Assembly: GCA_017416705.1 (NCBI GenBank) | Contig: JAFQBG010000002.1 | Coordinates: 62,001 to 126,000, forward strand | DNA from: Bacteroidaceae bacterium | GTDB lineage: Bacteria > Bacteroidota > Bacteroidia > Bacteroidales > Bacteroidaceae | Reading direction: 5' to 3' | Length of the DNA stretch: 64,000 bases | In this document: one piece after another, positions 46,236 to 55,012 of the stretch | How positions within the stretch are numbered: the stretch's first letter is position 1 | Layout: every line of letters starts with the position of its first letter | The notes under the pieces: model-generated | Told to the model about the DNA's origin: nothing | Seen by the model: the letters and a program-made list of their open reading frames with translations, nothing else | The model's database searches: none | Made by a program: the position numbers and the translations under genes

Positions 46236-47285
46236 TCAATCGTTTTTCATCATCAATTTGGCTTTTGCGGCAGGTGACTGAGGTATCATTCTACGTTGAT
46301 ACATAGGCTCGGCCTCGTCGTAGTTATCGTTGTTGTCATCCACTTCGATGCCCTCGTTTATTTCGAATTCCATAACAATGGTGCGGTCGCCCCTACTTGC
46401 ATCTGCTTCATAGTAACCACGAAGAGGATTTACACCCTCGGGCAGCATATTTTTAACCAATTCGCCTTTGTAACGTACTTGCAATGAATAGTTTACAGGA
46501 ACGCTGTAATCGCAATTCGCATATAGGTTAACAATAACAGTGTATTTACCTTTCTGCACATATTCGAACGGTATGGATATGTTTTCGTTGTTCAAGTTAT
46601 CGATGCTGCAACCGGGATTTGAGTCGTGGTCCAAGCCAAAAAGTTTCTCCCAAGAATCTGTTTCTTCGTTGTAGCCCTCGTCGCCTCTGTCACGATAATA
46701 AATCTCACGACCACTTGGCATTATCAAGTGCAAATCGACATCCTTAGGTTGGTCGAATACAAGATTTATGAGAAGGTCGCCGGCAAGACTCTCGACATGA
46801 GTGATTTCTTGTGTGTATTTGGGTGTTATATAGCCCTCTACGGTAACACCGCTGATGACAAGCACAAAATTATCGCCCAAATCGACACTGTAATAAACAG
46901 GAATGGAGTAGGTGAAATATTGTGCACCCGCATCGGCTCTTGTGGCTTCGTTAACTGCCATGAAATCGTAGTAACCTTCCACACCCTCAACGGCAACATA
47001 GAAACGTTCGTATTCTACGGGCGAAGATATTGTAATGAAGTTTCCACCGTTGCTCAGAGCTTGGTCGTTACAATGTACTCCTTGCAAGGCATCGCTTGTT
47101 GTACTCTCGGGCATTTCACCGGAAACAAATTCTGCATTCTCGATAGTGAAATACTCTTTCTCGATGGGATTGGCAGGAGGATTACCGTCGCCGTCGCCAT
47201 CGTCATCGCTACTGCATGCTGTGAACGCAAAAGCAGCAAAAGCAGCACATAGCATTGTGCCTAAGAATCGCAAATTTCTTTTCAT
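46236..47285 (-). CDS. Lipoprotein with YfaP-like (DUF2135) domain
   Basis: A 349-residue surface or periplasmic lipoprotein: signal MKRNLRFLGTMLCAAFAAFAFTACSSDDDGDGDG, lipid Cys at about residue 24 followed by an acidic tether. The second half (about 170-260) resembles the YfaP/DUF2135 domain: LLINLVFDQPKDVDLHLIMPSGREIYYRDRG, then LDHDSNPGCSIDNLNNENISI and GKYTVIVNLYANC. Such domains are beta-sandwiches of uncertain role. The C-terminus is Asp/Asn-rich then basic. It is a single-gene unit. Confidence 0.7.
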   Translation of the reverse strand: MKRNLRFLGTMLCAAFAAFAFTACSSDDDGDGDGNPPANPIEKEYFTIENAEFVSGEMPESTTSDALQGVHCNDQALSNGGNFITISSPVEYERFYVAVEGVEGYYDFMAVNEATRADAGAQYFTYSIPVYYSVDLGDNFVLVISGVTVEGYITPKYTQEITHVESLAGDLLINLVFDQPKDVDLHLIMPSGREIYYRDRGDEGYNEETDSWEKLFGLDHDSNPGCSIDNLNNENISIPFEYVQKGKYTVIVNLYANCDYSVPVNYSLQVRYKGELVKNMLPEGVNPLRGYYEADASRGDRTIVMEFEINEGIEVDDNNDNYDEAEPMYQRRMIPQSPAAKAKLMMKND

Positions 47286-47383
47286 AAGTGATTTGTTTTA
47301 GGTTAATTAGTGTTTTATAATGTATATACAGATATTTTTTCAGTAGTTGTTGTGTATGTTATTTTCTGGAAAATGCTTCTAAT

Positions 47384-47410
47384 AAAAAGGGAGCATCCTA
47401 TGATGCTCCC
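47384..47410 (-). terminator. Terminator of the small barrel gene
   Basis: Nine-base arms (47389-47397, 47402-47410) with a 4-base loop. On the minus strand the stem is followed by TTTTT (47388-47384). It lies 22 bases after the stop of the barrel gene. Confidence 0.8.
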
Positions 47411-47432
47411 CAAATAACACCAAATAATTACA

Positions 47433-47999
47433 TTAGAAGTTGTAGCCCAATGTGATAGTCCACATTTTGCTCTTGCAGTCTTCTGCTATCTCGTTAAGGT
47501 CGAGACCATATTTAACACCAAGATTGAAGTTTTTGTAGTTAGCAGTTGTACCTACGTGCAAGCCATAGTTGAAACGCTCCCACTCTTCGCCAATTTCTTC
47601 CTCGTCGAAGATATCGAGATCACCCATTTTACCGCTGAGGTTACCACGGAAGTAAACACCTACGTTAGGATAGATAGACCAATCGTCGTTGATAGCCCAT
47701 TTGTAACCAATGCTTACGGGAACTTGGAGTGACCACATTTTCAGTTTAACGCCATCTACAACGTCGCCGTTAACCCAAAGGAGTTCGCCACCTACCTCGA
47801 CAAACAAAGGAAGGTTCTCGGTGATAGCAAAGCTATGAACATAGCCGGCTGAAAGAGCCATAACAGCATCGGCACCGTCAGCGCCACAATCATACGAATT
47901 GTAACCTACTCTTACGCCTTTCCATGCGTCAGCCTGAGCATAAACAGCAGATGCCATAACCATGAGGCAAACTGCCAAAATTGTCTTAATGCTTTTCAT
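47433..47999 (-). CDS. Small outer membrane beta-barrel (porin-family) protein
   Basis: A 188-residue protein with signal peptide MKSIKTILAVCLMVMASAVYAQA. The mature part resembles the eight-stranded OMP_b-brl type: WKGVRVGYNSYDCG, LSAGYVHSFAITENLPLFVEVGGELLW, SLQVPVSIGYKWAINDDWSIYPNVGVYFRGNLSG, ending MWTITLGYNF with the usual terminal Phe. Role unknown; relatives are abundant in Bacteroides outer membranes. Codon use is milder than in neighbours, which hints at high expression. Confidence 0.85.
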   Translation of the reverse strand: MKSIKTILAVCLMVMASAVYAQADAWKGVRVGYNSYDCGADGADAVMALSAGYVHSFAITENLPLFVEVGGELLWVNGDVVDGVKLKMWSLQVPVSIGYKWAINDDWSIYPNVGVYFRGNLSGKMGDLDIFDEEEIGEEWERFNYGLHVGTTANYKNFNLGVKYGLDLNEIAEDCKSKMWTITLGYNF

Positions 48000-48311
48000 A
48001 AGATTAGAATTTAATTAATAATTAAATAGTTATATAAAAGATTGAAAAAAAGAGTTTTCTTCTATAAGCGGTTCCTGTTTAAAAATTTTTATTAATTCGT
48101 CTGTTGCAAATGTACAGATGTTATTAATTTTACAACACCTACATGCGTCGAAGAAGAAGACACTTTCGTCGAAAAACACGACAAACAAACAGGGATGTTG
48201 TTTTTGCATGCAGAGGCATAGAAGCGCATGCCCGCCTTAGCAGTTGAAAATCAAGAATTTGAACAGGCACCAAGGGGCTGTATGGAATTTACGGTATCTG
48301 TTTTGTCCGTA
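48000..48311. other. Intergenic region upstream of the small barrel gene
   Basis: About 310 bases. It should carry the promoter of the minus-strand barrel gene (TTAATTAATAATTAAAT tract near 48010-48030) and the end of the XRE gene's transcript. A short Arg-rich open frame (MRRRRRHFRRKTRQ) begins near 48142, but nothing supports translation. I see no RNA gene or repeat. Confidence 0.3.
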
Positions 48312-48656
48312 TTATAATCCCAATTTTTCGTCTATGCGTTCTTTAAGAATTTTTATCAATTCCTTTGGCAGGTGCGACAAATCGATATCGCCATTCTTCA
48401 ATGGCAACTGAATGAAAGGGATGTCGTTGACATCGTTGCCCATTCCCAAATAGACTTCGGCTAAAAAATTATATTCAAGGACTTCGGATACGAGGATTAG
48501 ACGCTCCACGTCTATGCTTTTGCTATTGAACAGATGATACAGCGATGTGCGGGCACAGTTTATGCGACGTGCAAACTCGGTGTATGAGAGCCCTTTCTCA
48601 TCGACTTTCTGTTGTATGAGACGACCTATAAATACGTTTTTAATGCTATTGTTCAT
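48312..48656 (-). CDS. XRE-like helix-turn-helix regulator
   Basis: A 114-residue protein from the ATG at 48656 (MNNSIKNVFIGRLIQQKVDEKGLSYTEFARRINCARTSLYHLFNSKSID). Residues about 10-60 form a helix-turn-helix of the XRE/Cro type, with the recognition helix near ARTSLYHLFNSKS. The C-terminal half has a short hydrophobic and acidic tail (LPLKNGDIDLSHLPKELIKILKER) that may dimerise or bind a ligand. It is a stand-alone gene; its target is unknown. Confidence 0.78.
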   Translation of the reverse strand: MNNSIKNVFIGRLIQQKVDEKGLSYTEFARRINCARTSLYHLFNSKSIDVERLILVSEVLEYNFLAEVYLGMGNDVNDIPFIQLPLKNGDIDLSHLPKELIKILKERIDEKLGL

Positions 48657-49030
48657 TGTTTTGCAAGCCGCTATATATGGCTGCCGTCCACTCGCAGGCA
48701 ATATTCTTAAAAACGCGAAAGCGTGAGGACCGTATTGCTGTTCATTCTAAAACGAGGTATCGCCAAACACCTAAACAGGAAAATGAACCATAATAGCCCC
48801 ACGCCGGTCATATATACATATACGCAAACCATTTGGTTTACATGTACATGCAACCCAAGGAGCATTACGCTGTTCCACCCTGTTTTTCGAAATTTTGGCG
48901 ATTTTCGTTTTAAGGTAAAAGCATAACGCCTTCGCACACACTAAAAAAGTGCAGCAAGCAACACATATACTTGTTTGCTTGCTGCAAAGTTACGATTTAG
49001 AACGTTTCAAAACAAATTTGCCATTGTTTT
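48657..49030. other. Intergenic region with minus-strand terminator
   Basis: About 370 bases without a convincing gene. Overlapping open frames of 67 and 76 codons exist on opposite strands but show no family features. A clear hairpin (arms 48952-48962 and 48976-48986) followed on the minus strand by ACTTTTTTAG (T-run 48949-48944) serves as the terminator of the leucine-rich repeat gene. Confidence 0.5.
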
Positions 49031-49999
49031 TTACGCCGTTCCCTGCTCTATGATATTATGGAATTGTTCCCATATACGGGCGAAACCATATTCGCCGACA
49101 CAACCTACGGGTACAGATAATATTGTTTTGGAATATACGGCGGAATCGGCAATATGGCCCTTGCACATGGGGGCTGCCGAAGCCTCGACCGATAATTCTG
49201 CAAGCGCGGTACAATTACGGAAGGCCTGCTCCTCGACCGACACCACCGACGCGGGCAATGCCAGACTGACCAACGATGTGCAATCGTAGAAAGCCCCATA
49301 GCCAATGTTAAGGACCGCATTGTGCAGTACAACAGAAGACAACGATGTGCATTTTGCCAACAGCCCCTGCTCGACGATATTCACATGGGGAGGCATGACA
49401 AATTCACGCAGCGCGGCACACTCCCAAAAGAGCCCTTTCCCCAATGATTTGATGCTGCTTGGCAGGAGAACGCGTTGCAACATGCTACACCCGCGAAAAG
49501 CCCAACTGCCGATATGTGTAACACTCGACGGTATATTGATATCTACCAACGAGCAACAACCGCAAAAGGCATACTCGCCTATGCCATCGATGCCGTCGGG
49601 GAGCGTCACTGTGGCAAGCGACGAGCAACCATCGAAGAGCGAGGCCTCGACCGACACCAATAGTTCGGGCAGTTCCATTTGCTCCAATGAAGAGCACCCG
49701 GCAAAGGCCTCGTGCCCCATGAGCATCACATGGCATCCCGGCTGCACATGCACCAAACTGCTGCATGCCTTGAAAGCCGCAGCGCCTATTGCACGAACCT
49801 CATTGCCTATGACCACCCCTTGCAACGCCGTAGAACAAGCAAAGGCCTCGGGCGCAATGGCCGTCACATTGTAGCAGACACCCTCGTGTATTATACTATC
49901 GGGTATTGTAACCATGCCCGAGTAGTTGCCCTTTGCAACGGCGGCACAGCGGTCGCTTTCAGATATTTCGTAATTAATTCCGTCGATAGAAACAATCAT
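49031..49999 (-). CDS. BspA-type leucine-rich repeat protein without signal peptide
   Basis: A 322-residue protein made of about ten repeats of roughly 23 residues, with the pattern AFxxCSSLxxVxLPxxVxxIG (for example AFCGCCSLVDINIPSSVTHIG). This is the LRR_5/BspA family, known from surface adhesins of oral and gut Bacteroidales. It starts directly with MIVSIDGINYEISESDRCAAVAKGNYSG; no signal peptide, lipobox or C-terminal sorting domain is present, so it may stay in the cytoplasm or leave by an unusual route. It is rich in Cys at one fixed repeat position. Confidence 0.82.
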   Translation of the reverse strand: MIVSIDGINYEISESDRCAAVAKGNYSGMVTIPDSIIHEGVCYNVTAIAPEAFACSTALQGVVIGNEVRAIGAAAFKACSSLVHVQPGCHVMLMGHEAFAGCSSLEQMELPELLVSVEASLFDGCSSLATVTLPDGIDGIGEYAFCGCCSLVDINIPSSVTHIGSWAFRGCSMLQRVLLPSSIKSLGKGLFWECAALREFVMPPHVNIVEQGLLAKCTSLSSVVLHNAVLNIGYGAFYDCTSLVSLALPASVVSVEEQAFRNCTALAELSVEASAAPMCKGHIADSAVYSKTILSVPVGCVGEYGFARIWEQFHNIIEQGTA

Positions 50000-50125
50000 A
50001 AAAAAAGTTTTTGCGAATATAATGCAAAATATTCACATCTTGCATATATCGGTAAAAAAGAGTAACTTCGCCCCAACGATTTAAAAAGAAACTATTTGGG
50101 TTATATATAGCTAAATTTTTACAAA

Positions 50126-52060
50126 TTGATTTCTGTTGATAACATAAGAGTGGACTTCGGTGGGACAAATTTGTTTCACGATGTCAGTTTCATCATAAAT
50201 AAGAAAGACCGCATTGCGCTTGTAGGCAAAAACGGTGCAGGCAAGACCACCTTGTTAAGAATACTCTCGGGGGCGCAATCGCCCACCGCCGGTGCCATCT
50301 CGAAACAGCGCGACATCACAATAGGATACCTGCCGCAGGTAATGAACCACATAGACGGACGCACTGTGTTCCAAGAGGCCGAAACGGCATTTGCACATAT
50401 TCACGAAATGGAGAAGATGTTGGAGCAAATGAACAACGACCTTGCCACGCGCGACGATTACGACAGCGACGACTACAAAGGACTTATTGAACGCTACACC
50501 CACCTGAACGAACAATATAATATGATGGGTGGCAGTCACTATGAAGCCGAGATTGAGCGTACACTGCAAGGGCTTGGCTTCCGACGCAGCGATTTTCAAC
50601 GTCCCACAAATGAGTTCAGCGGCGGTTGGCGCATGCGTATAGAATTGGCAAAACTGCTATTGCAACACCCCGACGTGCTGCTGCTTGACGAGCCAACCAA
50701 CCACCTCGACATAGAAAGCATACAATGGTTGGAGCAGTTTCTTGCTCGCAGCGCAAACGCAGTGTTGCTTGTCAGCCACGACAGGGCATTTTTGAATGCC
50801 GTAACCAACCGCACGATAGAAATATCATGTGGGCGCATATACGACTACAAACTGCCTTATGACAAATTCATGGAGACGCGCAAAGAGCGTCGCGAACAAC
50901 AGTTGCGAGCATACGAAAACCAACAAAAAGAGATAGCCGATATTAAAGAATTCATCGAGCGTTTTCGTTACAAGCCGACAAAGGCGGTACAGGTACAAAG
51001 CCGCATAAAGCAGTTGGAGAAGATGGTTCCCATTGAAATAGACGAAGAGGACACATCGCGCCTGCGCCTGCGTTTTGCACCCGCCACACGCAGCGGCAAC
51101 TACCCTGTAATATGCGAGGATGTAGAAAAAAGTTTCGGCAGCCACACAGTGTTTTCCAATGTCAATTTCACCATAAACCGAGGCGAAAAAGTGGCATTTG
51201 TGGGACGCAACGGCGAAGGAAAAACCACCCTTGTGCGTTGCATTCTGAAAGAATTGGAACACAACGGCAATATTATAATAGGACACAATGTACAAACCGC
51301 CTATTTTGCACAGCATCAGGCACAGTTGCTCGACGAGCGACTCACTGTGTTCGAAACGATAGACAATGTGGCAACCGGTGACATACGCCTGCGTATTCGC
51401 GACATTCTGGGAGCATTTATGTTTGGCGGCGAAGCATCGGACAAGCAGGTAAAAGTGCTATCGGGCGGCGAACGCAGCCGACTTGCCATGATACGGCTGT
51501 TGTTGCAACAGATGAACCTGCTTATTCTTGACGAGCCGACAAACCACCTTGATATGCAGTCCAAGGATGTGTTGAAAGAGGCCATACGCGACTTTGACGG
51601 AACAGTCATAATAGTGAGCCACGACAGGCATTTCCTCGACGGCCTTGTGAGCAAGGTATATGAGTTTGGCGATGGCAAAGTGCGCGAGCATCTTGGCGGC
51701 ATATACGATTATTTGGCTACGAAAAACGCCGACAGCATAAACGAGGCACTATCGGGCAGCAAGCAAACAGCAAACGCCGACAGCCCGGCAAAAACAGCAT
51801 CGAGCGAAAGCCGACTAAGCTACGAGGCAAGCAAGCAGCTGCAAAAACAACGCCGAAAATTGGAACACCTTGTCGAGGAAAGCGAGAAAGCCATGAACGA
51901 GATAAGCAACGCCATAGAGGCACTTGAAGCCATAATGAGCACTCCGCAAGGCAGTGTGCAAGCCAATTTCGAACGATATGCCGCATTAAAAAAGCAGTTA
52001 TCCGACGCCGAAAACGAATGGGAACGACACATGACGGCACTCGACGAAATGACAGAATAG
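50126..52060 (+). CDS. ABC-F family ATPase
   Basis: A 644-residue soluble protein with two ABC cassettes and no membrane domain. Cassette 1 has Walker A GKNGAGKTTLLRIL, signature EFSGGWRMRIELAKLLL and Walker B LLLDEPTNHLDIES. The ABC-F linker is about 240-320. Cassette 2 has GRNGEGKTTLVRCI, VLSGGERSRLAMIRLL and LLILDEPTNHLDMQS. The C-terminus is a coiled coil (SYEASKQLQKQRRKLEHLVEESEKAMNEI), as in Uup/YdiF-like proteins. ABC-F proteins act on ribosomes. The start is TTG at 50126 (read as MISVDNIRVDFGG), needed to keep the first strand. Confidence 0.92.
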   Translation: MISVDNIRVDFGGTNLFHDVSFIINKKDRIALVGKNGAGKTTLLRILSGAQSPTAGAISKQRDITIGYLPQVMNHIDGRTVFQEAETAFAHIHEMEKMLEQMNNDLATRDDYDSDDYKGLIERYTHLNEQYNMMGGSHYEAEIERTLQGLGFRRSDFQRPTNEFSGGWRMRIELAKLLLQHPDVLLLDEPTNHLDIESIQWLEQFLARSANAVLLVSHDRAFLNAVTNRTIEISCGRIYDYKLPYDKFMETRKERREQQLRAYENQQKEIADIKEFIERFRYKPTKAVQVQSRIKQLEKMVPIEIDEEDTSRLRLRFAPATRSGNYPVICEDVEKSFGSHTVFSNVNFTINRGEKVAFVGRNGEGKTTLVRCILKELEHNGNIIIGHNVQTAYFAQHQAQLLDERLTVFETIDNVATGDIRLRIRDILGAFMFGGEASDKQVKVLSGGERSRLAMIRLLLQQMNLLILDEPTNHLDMQSKDVLKEAIRDFDGTVIIVSHDRHFLDGLVSKVYEFGDGKVREHLGGIYDYLATKNADSINEALSGSKQTANADSPAKTASSESRLSYEASKQLQKQRRKLEHLVEESEKAMNEISNAIEALEAIMSTPQGSVQANFERYAALKKQLSDAENEWERHMTALDEMTE

Positions 52061-52092
52061 GAAAAAACAAGCAATATAAAATATCCGAAAAT

Positions 52093-54120
52093 ATGAAACG
52101 AATTTTTATCTATGCAGCCCTGTCACTGAGCATCGCTGCATGCACAACAGAGAAACCTATGGAATCGAAAATCGACTTAGCAAATTTAGACATGAACGCA
52201 AAGCCCGGAACCGATTTCTATCGCTTTGCAACAGGTGGATGGAACGACCAACATCCACTAACCGATGAGTATGCACGCTACGGACAGTTCGATGCGCTTG
52301 CCGAGAAAAATCGCGTACAACTGCAAGAACTTGTATTGGAGCAGGCTGCAAAACAAAACGAGCCGGGCAGCAATGCACAAAAAATAGGCGACCTATACAA
52401 CCTTGCCATGGACAGCACACGTCGCAACAGCCTTGGTTACAGCCCCATAAAGCCCACGTTGGAGCAAATTGCAGCCATACAAGACAAAAAAGAGATACTA
52501 CCCCTGTCGGCCACATTGGTGCGCGACGGCGTATCGGGATTTTTCTACACCGGAGTGGGAGCCGACATTATGGATAGCAACAACAACCTGCTGATGCTAT
52601 ACCAAGGAGGTCTGTCGTTGCCCGGCAAAGAGTACTATTTCGACACCGACGAAGCCACCAAGGATATTCGCAAAAAATTCAAGGAGCACGTAGCCAAAAT
52701 GTTCATGCTATGCGGTTTCACAGCCCAAGAAGCCGCAAAGAACACCGAGGCAGTCATGACTATAGAGACACGCATTGCCGAAAAATCGTTCAACAACGTG
52801 GAACAACGCGACCCCGCAAAGAACTATCACAAAATGAGCTACGACGAACTGAAAAAAGAGTTCGCCGACATAGATTGGGACACATACTTTGCAAATCTGA
52901 AAATATCGGGTGTAAAAGAGATAAACGTGTCGCAGTTGGAGCCTATTGCCGAGGTGAGCAAGATAATAAACGACCTGCCGCTGAGCGAGCTGAAAGCATA
53001 CATGCAATGGAACGTCATAAACAGTTCGAGCAACGTACTGAGCGACGAAATAGAGGCACAGAACTTCGATTTCTACGGACGCACCCTTTCGGGAAAACAA
53101 GCACAACAGCCACGTTGGAAACGCGCTCTTGGCACCGTAAACGGAGCATTGGGCGAGGTCATAGGTGAGCTATATGTAGCAAAATATTTCCCGCCTGCCG
53201 CCAAGGAACGTATGGTGCAACTGGTAAGAAACTTGCAAACCGCACTTGGCGAGCGCATAGATGCACAAGACTGGATGAGCGACAGCACAAAGCTTGCAGC
53301 GCATGAAAAACTGAACACATTTGCTGTGAAAATAGGCTACCCCGACAAATGGAAGGATTACAGCAAGCTAACCATCGACCCCACGCTCAGCTATGCCGAG
53401 AACAGCCGCAACATAGCCCGTTTCGGCTGGGACGACCACATAGAAAGCAAGCTGAACAAGCCTGTCGATAAGGAGGAGTGGCACATGACACCGCAAACGG
53501 TAAACGCATACTACAACCCCACCACAAACGAGATATGCTTCCCTGCCGGTATTCTGCAATACCCGTTCTTCGACATGAACGCCGACGACGCATTCAACTA
53601 CGGAGCCATAGGCGTGGTCATTGGCCACGAAATGACACACGGCTTCGACGACAAAGGACGCCTGTTCGACAAAGACGGCAATTTCAAAGAGTGGTGGACA
53701 GCGCAAGATGCCGAGAGTTTTACAGAGAGAACAAAAATTATTATAGAGCATTTTAATAACATCGAGGTTCTCCCCGGCCTAAAAGGCAATGGCGAGCTCA
53801 CCGTTGGCGAGAACATAGCCGACCACGGAGGACTGACAATATCCATGCAGGCGTTCCGCAATGCCACAAAGGATAAACAACTGCCCACGATAGACGGGTT
53901 CACACCCGAGCAACGTTTCTACTTGGCCTATTCAAACGTATGGGCAGGCAATATACGCGATGAGGAGATACGCAATCGCACCAAGAACGACCCCCACTCA
54001 CTTGGACGTTGGCGCGTGAACGGTACACTGCCCCACATAGACGATTGGTACACCGCATTCGGAATAACCGAGAACGACCCGCTGTATCTGCCCAAAGAAA
54101 AACGCTTGAATATCTGGTAA
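52093..54120 (+). CDS. M13 family zinc metallopeptidase (neprilysin/PepO-like)
   Basis: A 675-residue lipoprotein from the ATG at 52093 (MKRIFIYAALSLSIAACTTEKP, lipid Cys at about 17). The M13 N-domain (GTDFYRFATGGWNDQHPLTDEYARYGQFD) is followed by NAYYNPTTNEICFPAGILQYPFFD and the zinc site VIGHEMTHGFDDKGR near residue 513, with the third ligand in GENIADHGGLTISMQAF. The C-terminal WRVNGTLPHIDDWYTAFGI completes the family. It degrades small peptides outside the inner membrane. It follows the ABC-F gene by 32 bases and precedes metA by 13. Confidence 0.95.
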   Translation: MKRIFIYAALSLSIAACTTEKPMESKIDLANLDMNAKPGTDFYRFATGGWNDQHPLTDEYARYGQFDALAEKNRVQLQELVLEQAAKQNEPGSNAQKIGDLYNLAMDSTRRNSLGYSPIKPTLEQIAAIQDKKEILPLSATLVRDGVSGFFYTGVGADIMDSNNNLLMLYQGGLSLPGKEYYFDTDEATKDIRKKFKEHVAKMFMLCGFTAQEAAKNTEAVMTIETRIAEKSFNNVEQRDPAKNYHKMSYDELKKEFADIDWDTYFANLKISGVKEINVSQLEPIAEVSKIINDLPLSELKAYMQWNVINSSSNVLSDEIEAQNFDFYGRTLSGKQAQQPRWKRALGTVNGALGEVIGELYVAKYFPPAAKERMVQLVRNLQTALGERIDAQDWMSDSTKLAAHEKLNTFAVKIGYPDKWKDYSKLTIDPTLSYAENSRNIARFGWDDHIESKLNKPVDKEEWHMTPQTVNAYYNPTTNEICFPAGILQYPFFDMNADDAFNYGAIGVVIGHEMTHGFDDKGRLFDKDGNFKEWWTAQDAESFTERTKIIIEHFNNIEVLPGLKGNGELTVGENIADHGGLTISMQAFRNATKDKQLPTIDGFTPEQRFYLAYSNVWAGNIRDEEIRNRTKNDPHSLGRWRVNGTLPHIDDWYTAFGITENDPLYLPKEKRLNIW

Positions 54121-54133
54121 AAGAAAAAAAAGA

Positions 54134-55012
54134 ATGTCACTGAAAGTACCACACGGACTACCGGCGTTGCAAATAGTGAAAAACGAGGGAACGCATGTCG
54201 AGGAACTTAAATCCTCGACATGCAATACCCTGCGTGTAGCCTTGCTCAATATAATGCCCATGAAAGAGACCACCGAAGCCGACTTCATACGCATACTTGC
54301 TGCAAGCGACATGGAAATAGAACTTACACTGATGAAGCTCGACAGTCACACGCCCAAGCACGCATCGCCACAGCACATGCAGCTGTTCTACAAAGGGTTC
54401 AACGAACTGAAAAAAGAGCACTTCGACGGGCTCATCATAACTGGCGCCCCCATAGAAAAAATTGAGTACGAGGAGGTCACATATTGGAACGAGCTATGCG
54501 AAATTTTTGAATGGAGCAGAAGAAACGTCATATCCACCATGTATATATGTTGGGCAGCGCAAGCCGGTCTGTACTATTGGTTCGACATAAACAAGTATAT
54601 TCTACCCGAAAAAATGTTCGGTGTTTTCCCTCATAAAATTTTGCGCCCCGACATGGCGCTGTTTAAAGGAATAGAAGAACCGCTATACGTTCCCCACAGC
54701 AGACACACCGAACTGCGCAAGGAGGATATAACAGCCCAAGCACAGATAGAACTCCTTTCCGAGTCGGAACTGTCGGGGGTATATATAATGCACAGGCAAG
54801 GCACAAGGGACTTTTTTGTAACCGGACATTCCGAATATGCGCTTAACACCCTCGACAACGAATACAAACGCGACGTTTCAAAGGGGCTATCCATAAAATT
54901 GCCGCTAAACTATTACACCGACGAAAATCCTACGCTGCCACCCATGAACCGTTGGCAAGCCGATGCACGCAAGCTATTCGGCAATTGGCTTAAATACTAC
55001 GTAAAAAAATAA
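54134..55012 (+). CDS. metA: Homoserine O-acyltransferase MetA
   Basis: A 292-residue enzyme that activates homoserine for methionine synthesis. The catalytic Cys is C139 in MYICWAAQAGLYY; the His and Glu of the triad are in VTGHSEYALNTL. The acyl-CoA specificity site, Gly111 in E. coli, aligns with Glu108 here (TGAPIEKIEYEEV). In characterised homologues Glu at this place goes with acetyl-CoA use, so this may be an O-acetyltransferase despite the usual succinyltransferase label. It lies between the M13 gene and the GH20 gene, overlapping the latter by one base. Confidence 0.93.
   Translation: MSLKVPHGLPALQIVKNEGTHVEELKSSTCNTLRVALLNIMPMKETTEADFIRILAASDMEIELTLMKLDSHTPKHASPQHMQLFYKGFNELKKEHFDGLIITGAPIEKIEYEEVTYWNELCEIFEWSRRNVISTMYICWAAQAGLYYWFDINKYILPEKMFGVFPHKILRPDMALFKGIEEPLYVPHSRHTELRKEDITAQAQIELLSESELSGVYIMHRQGTRDFFVTGHSEYALNTLDNEYKRDVSKGLSIKLPLNYYTDENPTLPPMNRWQADARKLFGNWLKYYVKK

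Noticed and set aside
48142-48246. Arg-rich 34-codon frame (MRRRRRHFRRKTRQ)
   Set aside because: No promoter spacing, neighbour or family supports it; probably chance in an intergenic region.
48707-48937. Overlapping 76- and 67-codon frames on opposite strands
   Set aside because: Neither has a recognisable motif, signal peptide or operon context. The interval is better explained as intergenic DNA with a terminator at its end.
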